This document shows positions 9,247-18,716 of a DNA stretch of 36,860 nt, piece by piece (within the stretch, counting starts at the first letter, position 1; the number at the start of each line of letters is the position of its first letter). Below the pieces are notes generated by a model. The model saw only the letters and a list, made by a program, of their open reading frames with translations. It made no database searches and was not told where the DNA came from. The stretch is from Bigelowiella natans CCMP2755 (Eukaryota; Cercozoa; Chlorarachniophyceae). The stretch spans positions 1 through 36,860 of the forward strand of contig ADNK01002376.1 in the NCBI GenBank assembly GCA_000320545.1. Reading direction: 5' to 3'. Both the position numbers and the translations under genes were made by a program.

Positions 9247-12200
9247 TCATCGCTTTCGGAACTTCACCAACCACCAGGTAATAGATTCCTCTCTAACCTT
9301 ATCTCCTTTGTCGCTTACCCAGAACTCACCTTCGTCCTTAGGTTCGTGTCCATACCAGCCCTCTGCATCAAGGTCCCCCAGGACCTTATACCAGTGCTCA
9401 AAGGGTAAGTCGGGAACAGCTAGGTAGAGTAGCTGATATTTTCCGTCCTTTATTTTCATAGCTACCCTCTCCATATTTCGTAATCCAGGGTAGCCTAGAT
9501 AGACAATCTTCATGCGCCAATCGTCGTTCACCCTGACCTTATTGTTTCCATATTCCACATCGAACTTAGGTCGGGGTCCTAAACAAGGCATTGCTCGCTC
9601 CCACACAGTAGGGTTTACTTTAACATCCTCTAGGAGCTTCTCACCGATATCATAATTCTTTAGGTGACTGATGTGGCGCAAGGTGACCCTGTTCCCATCA
9701 TAGATGTAGTACTGCTTCCTCCCCTTCCTCTCGGTAACCTTTGCAACGCCACCCCAGAAGGGGTCTTGTTTATTTCTCGATCTCAGATTTACCTTGGCCC
9801 TAACATACTGTCCTTCCTTTAGAACTCGGCCATCGTACGGGACCTTCTCGTCTTCGCTCTCGGTATCGTCGTCGTTGTCGTCGCCTTCTTCCCTCTCCTT
9901 ATCCTTGATACCTCCCCCAGACGTGAAGGTGTCGTTTACTAACCCTTGTATCTTGTCTGGTGTGGTGCTATTTATCCTGCTTAGGTTGGCCAAGGTGCGG
10001 TGGAGTCGCTCTACCTTGGAGTTGGACTGGGCATAGTATACAGGTGAGGCATCAATATTAGGGTGTGGTAGCTGTAGAAGAGAGGTCTCATTATCCACAT
10101 GTAACTTCTTTGGTATCTTGTTTATGCTAACTTCATCAGGGATAGCCTGGAGCTCAGACTCCCAGGTACGGTAGCAGTTAGTAAGCCTCTGCTTATATAA
10201 GCCTTTGTTCTTCTTAGCAACGTTGACCTTGATAATCTTTTTAACCCAGCACTTTCCAGTGGCCACATCAACGAAGGTAAGGTAGTGATAGCCATCGTAC
10301 TTATAAACATCAATTTGCACGATATCTAAGAAGTTCCTTGCTTTGATTTTCTTAGATGCACGGCTCTTGCTGGACTCCTTGGTGGCGACGCCTGCCGCCT
10401 TCAAGCTGGAGCACCTGCAGCCACGCAGGTATGTCCTTATCTCTTTTAGCTTGTAGGGCCAGTAGTAATGGTAGAGTAGAGCAGTGATATGGTTTTCTCC
10501 TACGTGTGCAGGTCCATGGGCGGTAAAGAGAAGGGCTCCCCTGGTCCGCCGTGGCACGTAGGTACGCCTAACATTATTAGTGTATACATATATCCTATCA
10601 CTAAGTACCTCATGCTTGTGTTTGTATTTATCCAGGTGTTCTTGAAGGTGCTGGAGCTCCTCTGGCTCAGGCAGGAAGTCGCCGTCCTCGAAGGTAATCG
10701 CGTTAACCATAGGGGTGACCTGGGTAGGGACTTTCTTTTCGAACAGCCTGCTGAAATAGTCAGCAAGCTGCTTGTCTCCTGGTGCGTAGACCACTGTCCT
10801 CTTGTCCCTAAACTCTTCCGTGTCCGCCCTCATAGCTGCATACTCATCGTTAGGCGCTTCGAGCTTGCGGTCGATGCCTAGGAGGGGCTTGTGGTCAGTC
10901 ATTAAGGTGAAGCTGGGCACCGACAGCAGGTAGTATCTTAGTTTCCTCTGCGCCTCAGTCATGGCTTTATACTCTCCTTTTGTAGGGCTGTACTTGGCCT
11001 CAGCTGCTGTGCAGGCCCTGCCCCACACCCGTATGATCTGCTGGTCTTGGGTAAGTACAGCAGCCATACCTAGCTTAGACCAGTCTGTCCATAGGGTAGC
11101 TGGTCTAGTAGTGTCTAGCTTAGCATTCAATAGGGTGTTGCTGCATAACTTTATTAGGTTATCGAAGTGGGCATCAAGGCCAGCCTTGGCCCACACCTTA
11201 GCGAAGCTGAGGCCTACAGAGTTCTCCTTCCGGTAAGCAGTAGTAAAAGCAGCTGCAGTCCTAGCGTAGGTAGGGGAGAACCTACGTAGTATCCAAGCTG
11301 CAGTCTGCAAGAATGACTTTAACTCCTTTGCATTCTTAGGTTTAGGGGCTTGCTGTAGTGCTGCTACTTTCTCGGGGTTTGGGGTGATGCGGCCTTGCTC
11401 CAGGTAATATCCACACCACTTGATTCTTGTAGCTAGGAATGTACACTTCTGCAGTCTAATAGTAAAACCGAAGTGTGCAAACCTAATAAATATATTTTCC
11501 AGGAGGAAGATCTGAGCGACGACTGTGTTGGTACATATTATGTCATCATCCACATACACAAACACAAACACCCACAACACAGACGCCATCCCATCATGTG
11601 TGTATGCCCTGTAGTTCTGACTACTGAACGCATCCCCTGATATGCTTAGGCCGTAAGGGAATACGACGAAGTGCCACTTCCTGTGCCTGCTGGAGAACGC
11701 GGTAATGGGGCGGGAGGTTTTGTGGATGGGTGTCTGCATGTATGATTCATTTTTATCTAGGGAAGAGTAGTATTTGTATCCTATGACGTGTTCAATAACG
11801 TCATCTATCCTTGGTGTAGGTGTCTGGATCCTCTTTATTACTCGGTTGTGGCGGATGAAGTTGTGCGCCAGGCGGAAGAAAGGGTAAGTAGGTTTCTTAG
11901 CTAGCACATGTCTCACGTTCCATGGTGAGTTGCTTGGCTCTATCTTCCCTTCCTTTGCCCATTCATTGATCTGCCACTCTATCTTTTCCCAGTCCGCTTC
12001 CGGTCGCCTATGTTCTGGGTCATTGATGATGCACTCTTCGTATCCCTTCTTTAGCTCGATCTTTACTGGGGTAAGCTTGCTGGAGGGCTTCGTCGTCGGC
12101 TTGGTGATGTCAGAGTACTTCTCGTTTAATATTTTATTAATGTACTTTTTGCCTTTGTCGATATCCCAATCATCAGCTGGGGGGGTCTTGTCCAGTAGCT

Positions 12201-14220
12201 CCGTTATCTGTCGGATGGTCTTGCCGGGGTTCTTCTTCCGTAGCTCGGTAGGTGTAGGTAGCTTGTTGTCCGCTAGGTCCATAAACTCTAACGCATTAAC
12301 GCTTGACTCAGAGGTCCACTCGTCAAGCCGTATCATGTTCTGGCTGATGGTCCTGCCTGACTTCTTTGGCAACTTAGCAAAGTATATCTTGTGATTGTAG
12401 AATGATATGATCCCCCCTAATTTTTCTAGGGCATCCTGTCCGAGGAGTAGTTCCATGGATAAAGTCATGGCTACTCGGGTCTTGATTTGGGTCTCCGCGT
12501 CGCTGCCAGGTATCTGTAGCTTTAGCATTAGCTCACCGACGGTCTTCATGGAAGAGCTTCCGTCTGCTTGAGCATATTTACGTTCTTTCTTAGTCACTTG
12601 ATCCAATAGTCCTAACCTTCTTACTGTGCTTAGGCTTATGAAGGACTTCGGCATGCTGCCACTATCCCAAAGGGCAGGTAGTTTCTTGTAGTCTCCGTAG
12701 CTGTCTTTAACTTTAACCTTGGTCATAGCAACTTTGATAGTCCTGTTAGCGTCTTCGTCATTAATGTTGCATACTCCTAAGTTCTTTATGTCGTCTAGGG
12801 TCATGGGCTTGTCTTGGTCCTGCGTTGCTGGTACTGCTGTCTTCGTCGGCGCCTGCTTAAGGTGATCTAATATTCCGTTTATCTGCTGCTGTATAGCATT
12901 GATACTGTTCTGCTTTTTGTTCTTATATTTATTGTTCTTCCCGTTGTTGCTGCCTTGCCATTTGCTGTTGTTATATCCTTGTCCTCTGCCTTTCTTTCTC
13001 TTTAACTTCTCGTAGTGTTCGTTGAGCTGCCTGATCGTCATCCTGGGTCGTCCTTCTTTCCTGTCTCTGCAGTCTTTAGCGGTGTGTTTCCCTTTACGTG
13101 AGCAGTATCCGCAACGTCGGTTACCTTCCCTGTCCTTGTACCAGTCTCGCTGCGGCTTAATAGCGTTAATGTTTCCTATGCCAGGTACCTTAGGGCTGGT
13201 AAACTTGCGGTCCTGCTCCTGCTCGCGTAGGGATATAGCCTGCACTGCTGCCTCCATCGTGGTGTAGCCTTTCTCCGTAACGTAAGTGGATTCCTTTATC
13301 TTTAACTTGAACTCTTCAAACCTTGCCTGATCATCACCTGTGTTGTAATTAAAATCATGTAGTTCGTCGATCATATCCTGGAAGCGCGTGGCAAAGTCTC
13401 TAACAGGTTCTCTCTCATGCTGCATCATTGCTCTGTATTTTCTAATAGCCTGGGGTAGGGAGTTAGCATCCTGTTCATTTACAAAAGCCTTCATTATCGC
13501 CTCAACGTCTCGTAGCCCACTAACTGTAGTGTGTATTTTCTCTAGCTGCCTGATCCGGGTCCTGCCTGTCTCGTAAAGGTCCATGGCTTGCTTTATTATA
13601 GCTAGCCATTTGAGCTTGTCGTTTTCGGTGGGGTTAGGGGTAAAGTCGCAGAGTATACTCCTAGCGTTCTTCCACCACCTCCTTGCCTCACCTCTTTTCC
13701 CGTTGTATTTCGTTATCATAACCGGTGCTGTTTTAACAGACATGAACTGGGTGTTCCGCTGTACCGGCTGCTGCTGCTTGACGGTGCTCTGGGTCGTCCC
13801 CCGCGAGGCGCCCAGACCCCCGTCGTTCCTAAACAAAGCTGCCCACTCTGGAGGTAAGTCTGCTTCGTAATCCATGATGTCCTGCATGATAGCTGCCCAA
13901 ACATCATGTGTCTGATACTTGTATTCTATCGATACTTTCAGTTTGGCGTAGTTGCTCGCCCTGGGTCGCAAGGCTCGTAATGCCATTACGACCTTCTTGC
14001 TTTCGGCGGCCACGTCCTCGTCGTCCGCCTCGTAGAAGTTCTCCAGTGCCTCTGCTGCTGCATCTGCTTTCTTAATCCCGGGTGCTGGTCCCGGCGGTGC
14101 CTGTGGAGGTGTTCCTCCTCCTTCCTTAGCGTCCGTATCGCCCTTCCTTTCCTGTTTCTGCTCGTGCCCTTGCACGGCCTGCGAGCCAAAGTCCTGCTGT
14201 TCTTCTAGCTGCTGTGACAT
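9247..14220 (-). CDS. Retrotransposon Gag-Pol polyprotein
   Basis: 1657 residues in one frame, with no Gag/Pol frameshift. Gag-like region at residues ~130-345. The zinc knuckle at ~369 is CGYC..HTAKDC, spaced C-x2-C-x5-H-x4-C, one residue longer than the usual knuckle. The retropepsin active site at ~517 is DSGSMPKSF. Reverse transcriptase spans ~740-970 with YVDD near 888. RNase H has TDWS near 1043 and TDHKPL near 1110. Integrase has an N-terminal His/Cys zinc-binding region (HGPAHVG, then CRC near 1268) and a catalytic core with D in QIDVYKYDG, D in LHVDNE and E in SKVERLH. The D-to-E distance is about 27 residues, shorter than the usual ~35. An acidic linker (GDDNDDDTESEDE) precedes a C-terminal GPY/F-like segment near 1460-1500; no chromodomain is obvious. 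All catalytic residues are present, so the protein may be active. Open frames on the opposite strand are shadows. Confidence 0.93.
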   Translation of the reverse strand: MSQQLEEQQDFGSQAVQGHEQKQERKGDTDAKEGGGTPPQAPPGPAPGIKKADAAAEALENFYEADDEDVAAESKKVVMALRALRPRASNYAKLKVSIEYKYQTHDVWAAIMQDIMDYEADLPPEWAALFRNDGGLGASRGTTQSTVKQQQPVQRNTQFMSVKTAPVMITKYNGKRGEARRWWKNARSILCDFTPNPTENDKLKWLAIIKQAMDLYETGRTRIRQLEKIHTTVSGLRDVEAIMKAFVNEQDANSLPQAIRKYRAMMQHEREPVRDFATRFQDMIDELHDFNYNTGDDQARFEEFKLKIKESTYVTEKGYTTMEAAVQAISLREQEQDRKFTSPKVPGIGNINAIKPQRDWYKDREGNRRCGYCSRKGKHTAKDCRDRKEGRPRMTIRQLNEHYEKLKRKKGRGQGYNNSKWQGSNNGKNNKYKNKKQNSINAIQQQINGILDHLKQAPTKTAVPATQDQDKPMTLDDIKNLGVCNINDEDANRTIKVAMTKVKVKDSYGDYKKLPALWDSGSMPKSFISLSTVRRLGLLDQVTKKERKYAQADGSSSMKTVGELMLKLQIPGSDAETQIKTRVAMTLSMELLLGQDALEKLGGIISFYNHKIYFAKLPKKSGRTISQNMIRLDEWTSESSVNALEFMDLADNKLPTPTELRKKNPGKTIRQITELLDKTPPADDWDIDKGKKYINKILNEKYSDITKPTTKPSSKLTPVKIELKKGYEECIINDPEHRRPEADWEKIEWQINEWAKEGKIEPSNSPWNVRHVLAKKPTYPFFRLAHNFIRHNRVIKRIQTPTPRIDDVIEHVIGYKYYSSLDKNESYMQTPIHKTSRPITAFSSRHRKWHFVVFPYGLSISGDAFSSQNYRAYTHDGMASVLWVFVFVYVDDDIICTNTVVAQIFLLENIFIRFAHFGFTIRLQKCTFLATRIKWCGYYLEQGRITPNPEKVAALQQAPKPKNAKELKSFLQTAAWILRRFSPTYARTAAAFTTAYRKENSVGLSFAKVWAKAGLDAHFDNLIKLCSNTLLNAKLDTTRPATLWTDWSKLGMAAVLTQDQQIIRVWGRACTAAEAKYSPTKGEYKAMTEAQRKLRYYLLSVPSFTLMTDHKPLLGIDRKLEAPNDEYAAMRADTEEFRDKRTVVYAPGDKQLADYFSRLFEKKVPTQVTPMVNAITFEDGDFLPEPEELQHLQEHLDKYKHKHEVLSDRIYVYTNNVRRTYVPRRTRGALLFTAHGPAHVGENHITALLYHYYWPYKLKEIRTYLRGCRCSSLKAAGVATKESSKSRASKKIKARNFLDIVQIDVYKYDGYHYLTFVDVATGKCWVKKIIKVNVAKKNKGLYKQRLTNCYRTWESELQAIPDEVSINKIPKKLHVDNETSLLQLPHPNIDASPVYYAQSNSKVERLHRTLANLSRINSTTPDKIQGLVNDTFTSGGGIKDKEREEGDDNDDDTESEDEKVPYDGRVLKEGQYVRAKVNLRSRNKQDPFWGGVAKVTERKGRKQYYIYDGNRVTLRHISHLKNYDIGEKLLEDVKVNPTVWERAMPCLGPRPKFDVEYGNNKVRVNDDWRMKIVYLGYPGLRNMERVAMKIKDGKYQLLYLAVPDLPFEHWYKVLGDLDAEGWYGHEPKDEGEFWVSDKGDKVREESITWWLVKFRKR

Positions 14221-14236
14221 TGTTAGTCAAATCGTT

Positions 14237-14254
14237 TCCCGTGTGTGGAAGCCA
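14237..14254 (-). promoter_or_regulatory. Candidate tRNA primer-binding site
   Basis: Five bases inside the 5' LTR the element strand reads TGGCTTCCACACACGGGA. It starts with the TGG complementary to a tRNA CCA end. The matching tRNA is not identified, and the start codon is only 17 bases further on. Confidence 0.5.
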
Positions 14255-14259
14255 AAGGT

Positions 14260-14585
14260 TGTTGCGCGTAAGGTGTTCACAGGCCGAGGCGCTACGTGCA
14301 CAAGTAGGCAGGGGGGGGGGAAGGCACGTTTGCTTCCTTTTGAAGAGTTGTGTTTATTTTTATTAAAGATTATATTTTTATTAAATCGTGCACTGCGTAA
14401 TCATTCGCGAAGCTTTCGCGAATGCCGCCGCACGTGGGGCAGCACACTTCCGGTGTGCTGCCATGAGTCCCGCCGGAACCCACGTGCCCATGCTGTATTA
14501 ATATCTACGTTATCTATATTCTATATCCGCGACAACCCCTTTGTTGTCGCACGTGACTTGTGCCCGCGTAGTGGTACGCGCTACA
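14260..14585 (-). repeat. Right LTR (5' LTR of the element)
   Basis: Same 326-bp sequence as the left LTR, including the ten-G run and the three hairpins. I saw no difference on a line-by-line comparison. It should contain the promoter of the element; an AT-rich stretch (ATATAGAATATAGATAAC on the minus strand, near 14508-14530) is a possible TATA region. Confidence 0.95.
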
Positions 14586-14977
14586 GCTAGCGCATGACTT
14601 GAGCAGTCAGGCTGCTGTGTGGGCTAGATGGGTGTCGGGTTATCTTTGTGCCATGCTAGCATGATGGACACACATCTAGACTTCTAGACATGGCCGCCGC
14701 AACAGACGACATAGCATTGGTTGTGGGCGTGTGACCACAGCTAGCTAGACAGGTTCAAAGGTGTCTGGTGCTAGATTTCACGCGCCAGTTAGCATTGTGT
14801 TTGGCGGATGCACACTGCTGCCAAACCACATAATCCATATTCACAGCAGGTTCGCGCAGGATTCTTTCGCAGCGAGACTAGACTTGACACATAGCATGCA
14901 ACATGTGACAGCAAAAACATCGTGTCAGACAGATTCATACCACTGCTAGACTGCGACTCAGAAAAATTTGAATTTGT
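14586..14977. other. Spacer between retrotransposon and pyrophosphatase 3' end
   Basis: Begins with the right GCTA target duplication. It contains several CTAGCTAG/CTAGAC motifs like those at the insertion site and must hold the 3' untranslated region of the minus-strand pyrophosphatase gene. No coding segment seen. Confidence 0.5.
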
Positions 14978-17913
14978 TCATACAGTAGTTGGAGCCTTCC
15001 CTTCTCTGAGTAATAAAATATATTGCTTAGTATAAGATTGAGGTTGTCGGGAATATCTAAGAAATTCGTACCTGTTGACCAGAGATTTTTCTTCAATTTT
15101 AGTGCCTTCATCGATAGTTTTCCCTTCCAGAGACTTGATGCTACCCACAGAAGCTCGATTTTGCATTTCTTTCGCGTTCTGTACAAGAAAAAAATGGTTT
15201 TCACCTCTGAATGGGATCAACATCACCATCGTCGCAAAATCGTGCCCACCTTACGCGTCTTCGCTTTCTTGTCGATGTCCTCCTTGTCATGAAGGGTTGC
15301 CATTCTGCTGATGATGGTGTAGTAAGCAACCACGAAGATCGAAAGAACTCCAAGGATGATGAGCCCATGCCACCAGCGGTTTTTAGGCCAGTTATCTGTT
15401 GGTTCATCACCACCGTTCGTCGTCATCAGAGGAGCAATCACCAGTGAGACTACGCTCATGAGCTTTATTAGAATGTTGAGCGATGGCCCGGAAGTGTCCT
15501 TGAATGGATCACCTACGGTATCACCTACGACAACGGCCTTGTACTCATCAGTTTTCTTTGGATGCTTGGTCTCGGGGTGCAACATGCCTTTGCCGACATA
15601 CTTCTTGGCATTGTCCCAAGCCCCACCTGCGTTGGACATCATGACGGCAAGAAGAAACCCTGAAGAGATAGATCCCGCGAGTAGCCCAAGCAAGCACCTC
15701 GGTCCGATCATGAGGCCGACTACAATTGGCATAAATATGGCCAGAAGCCCTGGAATGACCATTTCCTTGACAGATTCTGTGGTGCAGATGTCGACGCACT
15801 TCTGGGAGTCGAGGGGGGTACTGTGTTCCCATTTCTCGTTGAGTTGGGATCGGCACTCGTACATGATCGCTTCCGCAGCGCTCCCGACGGAAAGCATGGT
15901 GAGGGCTGCGAACACAAAAGGAAGTGCCGCTCCGAGGATGATTCCAGGTAGAACGACTTCATCGAGCAAATTGACCTCCTGTAAGCCGACGGCATCTGCA
16001 AACGCGTTCATCAGAGCCAGGGCGGTGAGTACCGCACTTCCGATAGCAAATCCCTTTCCCGTAGCGGCAGTTGTGTTGCCTAATGCGTCGAGTGAGTCGG
16101 TTGTGTCACGAGTCTTGTCGCTCACTTCTTGAGACATTTCAGCAATGCCTCCTGCATTATCAGCCACTGGGCCGAAGGCATCTGTTGCCAGGGTCACCCC
16201 GAGGGTCGAGAGCATTCCGACGGCGCACACGGCAATCCCATATACTCCCATCAAGGCGTGAGCGGCAAGAATAGCAACCACGACGCAAAGCACAGGAGGC
16301 ACACAAGAAAGCATACCGACACCCAACCCCTGGATAATGACGGTTGCAGGACCTGTATACGACTTTTCGGCGATGGAGACAGTTGGTGGCTCGGTGTAGC
16401 TCGTTGCGTACTCCGTAGCAAATCCTTTAAGTGTAAGATAAACACGCATACACGATGAACACATGTGCACACACACACACACACACACAGGCTGCGAAAA
16501 TGTGAGATGGTGAAGTGAGTGTAATGTGTTGCGTTTGCTTGGCGCGCAATATTTGCTCACCAATAGAGTTTCCGCACAAGATTCCAATAAGCACAGTAAG
16601 GAAGAGCTTCCAGGCCTCGGAATTATCAGTACCGAAGGTAAGTCCAATAGCCACCCACGTCAGGCCGAGGACAACAATAGAAGATGCTATAATTGCAAAT
16701 CGGATCGACCAGAGCAGAGAGTTCAGCACAGCGGTAGCCTCTTTCAGTTGACTTTCCTTGTCGCCAACATTCTTTTTCACTGTCCGAGCGGTGCGGACTA
16801 GCATCGTGCCGATGATGGATGCAATCGACCCAAATCCAGCTAGCCAGAAAGGGAAGGCGATTCCAGCATTACCAAACTTCTCCACCCCGAGGGTAGCTGC
16901 AGCGATGATGGAACCAGCGTAAGATTCAAAGAGGTCGGCACCCATGCCTGCAACATCACCAACGTTATCCCCGACATTATCTGCAATTGTCGCGGGATTC
17001 TCTGGCGAGTCTTCCGGTAAATCTTCCTCCACCTTTCCCACTAAATCTGCACCGACGTCCGCAGCTTTCGTGTAAATCCCCCCCCCAACACGAGCGAAGA
17101 GCGCGACACTAGAGCCTCCAAATGCAAAGGCTGAGATCTGTTCCCAAATTTCCCTCCGATGGTCTGCATCCTTGTCCTCATCCTCAAACGAGATGTAAAG
17201 AATTGCGATGCCAATGAGAGCGCTGCTCACTACGGACAACGCCATAACCGATCCTGATTTGAAAGCTACCCGAAGACCTGCATTCAGGTCGCCAGGCTGG
17301 TCTGGGGATGGAGGCTCACACGCAATCGTGGTGAGGACATTCGAGTATGTAGCAACTGTCATTCCGATATATCCGGAAGTCGCAGAGAGGATTGCTCCGA
17401 ACCAAAACGACACCATCGATCTCCAGCCAAGCCCCGGCAGACCGAGGATTACCAAACCAACGACGAAGATAAATCCAAGCAGGAAAGAGTACTCTCTGTG
17501 TAGAAAAGCACGAGCACCAGCAGAAATCGCATCTGCAATCTTATATGTTTCTGGATACTTCTCACGGTCACGCGGCATAAATGAGAGCTACGCACAGAGC
17601 ACATCAAATGATCAGCCAGGGATTAAGATAGAAATTAAGCTGTGGGGTGACCTGAAGGGCGTAAATCGTTGCAAAGATAAGGGCAACACCTCCACCGATC
17701 CAAGCTGTAAAAAGAAATAATTAGCTCTGAGAATTCTGAAAAAAGGCGTGTTTAAAGGCCCGCTTTCGTAAATTACTGACCTCCCGAAGAATTGCTATAA
17801 CGGCCAAGGTCCATCCATCTGAAATCACCAAGGTCATCGAACTATGAATCAAGTTTCGAAGGATCTATACGAAGTAATTACCCGTCGTCGAACCGGTCGT
17901 TCAGGTCGGTCAT
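14978..17913 (-). CDS. AVP1: H+-translocating inorganic pyrophosphatase, type I (K+-dependent)
   Basis: Integral membrane proton pump that hydrolyses pyrophosphate, usually acidifying vacuoles or acidocalcisomes. Seven exons: 17913-17882, 17818-17781, 17704-17652, 17587-16561, 16424-15250, 15178-15072 and 15005-14978, all phases matching, 819 residues. Family signatures are intact: DVGADLVGKVE (from residue 218), DNVGDNVGDVAGMGADLFES (from ~244), GNSIGFATEYATSY, DAFGPVADNAGG (~465), GNTTAATGKGFAIGS (~499) and VGDTVGDPFKDTSGPS. The Ala after GNTTA, rather than Lys, marks the K+-dependent type. The start (MTDLNDRFDDG) was chosen because its exon joins in phase through a 63-nt intron; it gives a short N-terminus before the first TM helix (WIGGGVALIFATIYAL). 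The C-terminus extends about 60 residues past the last TM as a charged cytosolic or lumenal tail, longer than in plant enzymes. An acidic loop EDEDKDADHRR follows an early helix. Identity is certain; the first exon is slightly less so. Confidence 0.95.
16463..16490. repeat. (CA)n microsatellite in pyrophosphatase intron
   Basis: A CA run lies in the intron between the exons ending at 16561 and starting at 16424. Confidence 0.9.
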
Positions 17914-18716
17914 TCTCAGCAACTTTGAAAGGATTTAGAAGACTCCGGGCTACTGTTTGTTCAAGGGGGAAGAAAGTTATCCAACTGAAGAGAAAGGAAA
18001 GATTTTTGAATAGACTCAAGCTAGACACATTTATGTAAGAATGGTAGATGAAGAAGATGGAGTAAGAGAAAGGATTGTGGCAGAGGAATCTCCCATGGTA
18101 CACACCTCTTTGGTAGGGAATGCGGGGTTGAACACCGCGCTGTTAGGGAAGTCGAAGCTCCGCAAAACGCAATCTTTGTGCGAATGGCGGGCATTTTTCT
18201 CCTCCTGGAGACTTCCTGTGCAACCATGTGGCAAGAAGGGCCCAAGATCTACTGATCGAACAAGCAAAATACAACCAAAGAGAAATCACCTGGCAAACGA
18301 AGAAAACAAGAGTACCCGATCTAAAAATCTACTGTCACCATTGGAGTACCCCTTCCTAAGGCTTTTATGATCGCAGAATTGTCCAAATGCAACCAGATTT
18401 AGTGAATTTTTGTTAGGGGTTTCCACTTGGATGCAAGTTCTTTTTTGGGCAAAAATTCCAGGTTTACAGAATTGATCTTGATCAAATGTACATGAATGCA
18501 CATGTCGAACAGAATGAATGAACCAACAAATTTGTTCACTGTTCTTCCGGTTTTGAACAGAGCATCAAATTTCACTTAAATTTAAAACTGCGGCAAAAGA
18601 AACTCGTTCAAATCAGGCAGATTTTTGTCAGGAGACTGCATTAATCTGGGTAATATCGGGTCGTAGTTTCAGCAATACCGGGATTTCTATACACACCACC
18701 TTGAGGCCACTGCCAG
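17914..18716. other. Spacer between divergent pyrophosphatase and glycosyltransferase genes
   Basis: About 800 bp that should contain both promoters. A 109-codon plus-strand frame (18041-18370) and an opposite frame containing FDFPNSAVFNPAFPTKE (ending at 18106) are open. Neither joins in phase to its neighbours and neither resembles a known domain, so I leave them unannotated. Confidence 0.45.

Larger units (their letters stand above)
8870..14585 (-). mobile_element. Full-length Ty3/gypsy-type LTR retrotransposon
   Basis: A 5.7-kb element transcribed on the minus strand. The two 326-bp LTRs begin TG, end CA and look identical. A candidate primer-binding site follows the 5' LTR (right), a purine tract precedes the 3' LTR (left), and a single gag-pol frame of 1657 codons is open from end to end. 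The domain order protease, reverse transcriptase, RNase H, integrase is that of Ty3/gypsy rather than copia. It has no envelope-like frame. Identical LTRs plus an unbroken frame indicate a very recent insertion. Confidence 0.95.

Noticed and set aside
11930-12394. Plus-strand open frame of 154 codons inside the retrotransposon
   Set aside because: It is the complement of the pol region, which has conserved protease/RT motifs on the other strand; no domain in the plus-strand reading.
14243-14590. Plus-strand open frame of 115 codons covering the right LTR (also at 8805-9242 in the left LTR)
   Set aside because: It is LTR sequence read against the element's transcription direction; hairpins and repeats explain it better than a gene.
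15356-16132. Plus-strand frame of 258 codons
   Set aside because: Antisense to the highly conserved pyrophosphatase exon.
18041-18370. 109-codon plus-strand frame upstream of the glycosyltransferase, considered as an extra 5' exon
   Set aside because: The glycosyltransferase already has a convincing start (short basic tail then TM helix at 18717), and this frame does not splice to it in phase.
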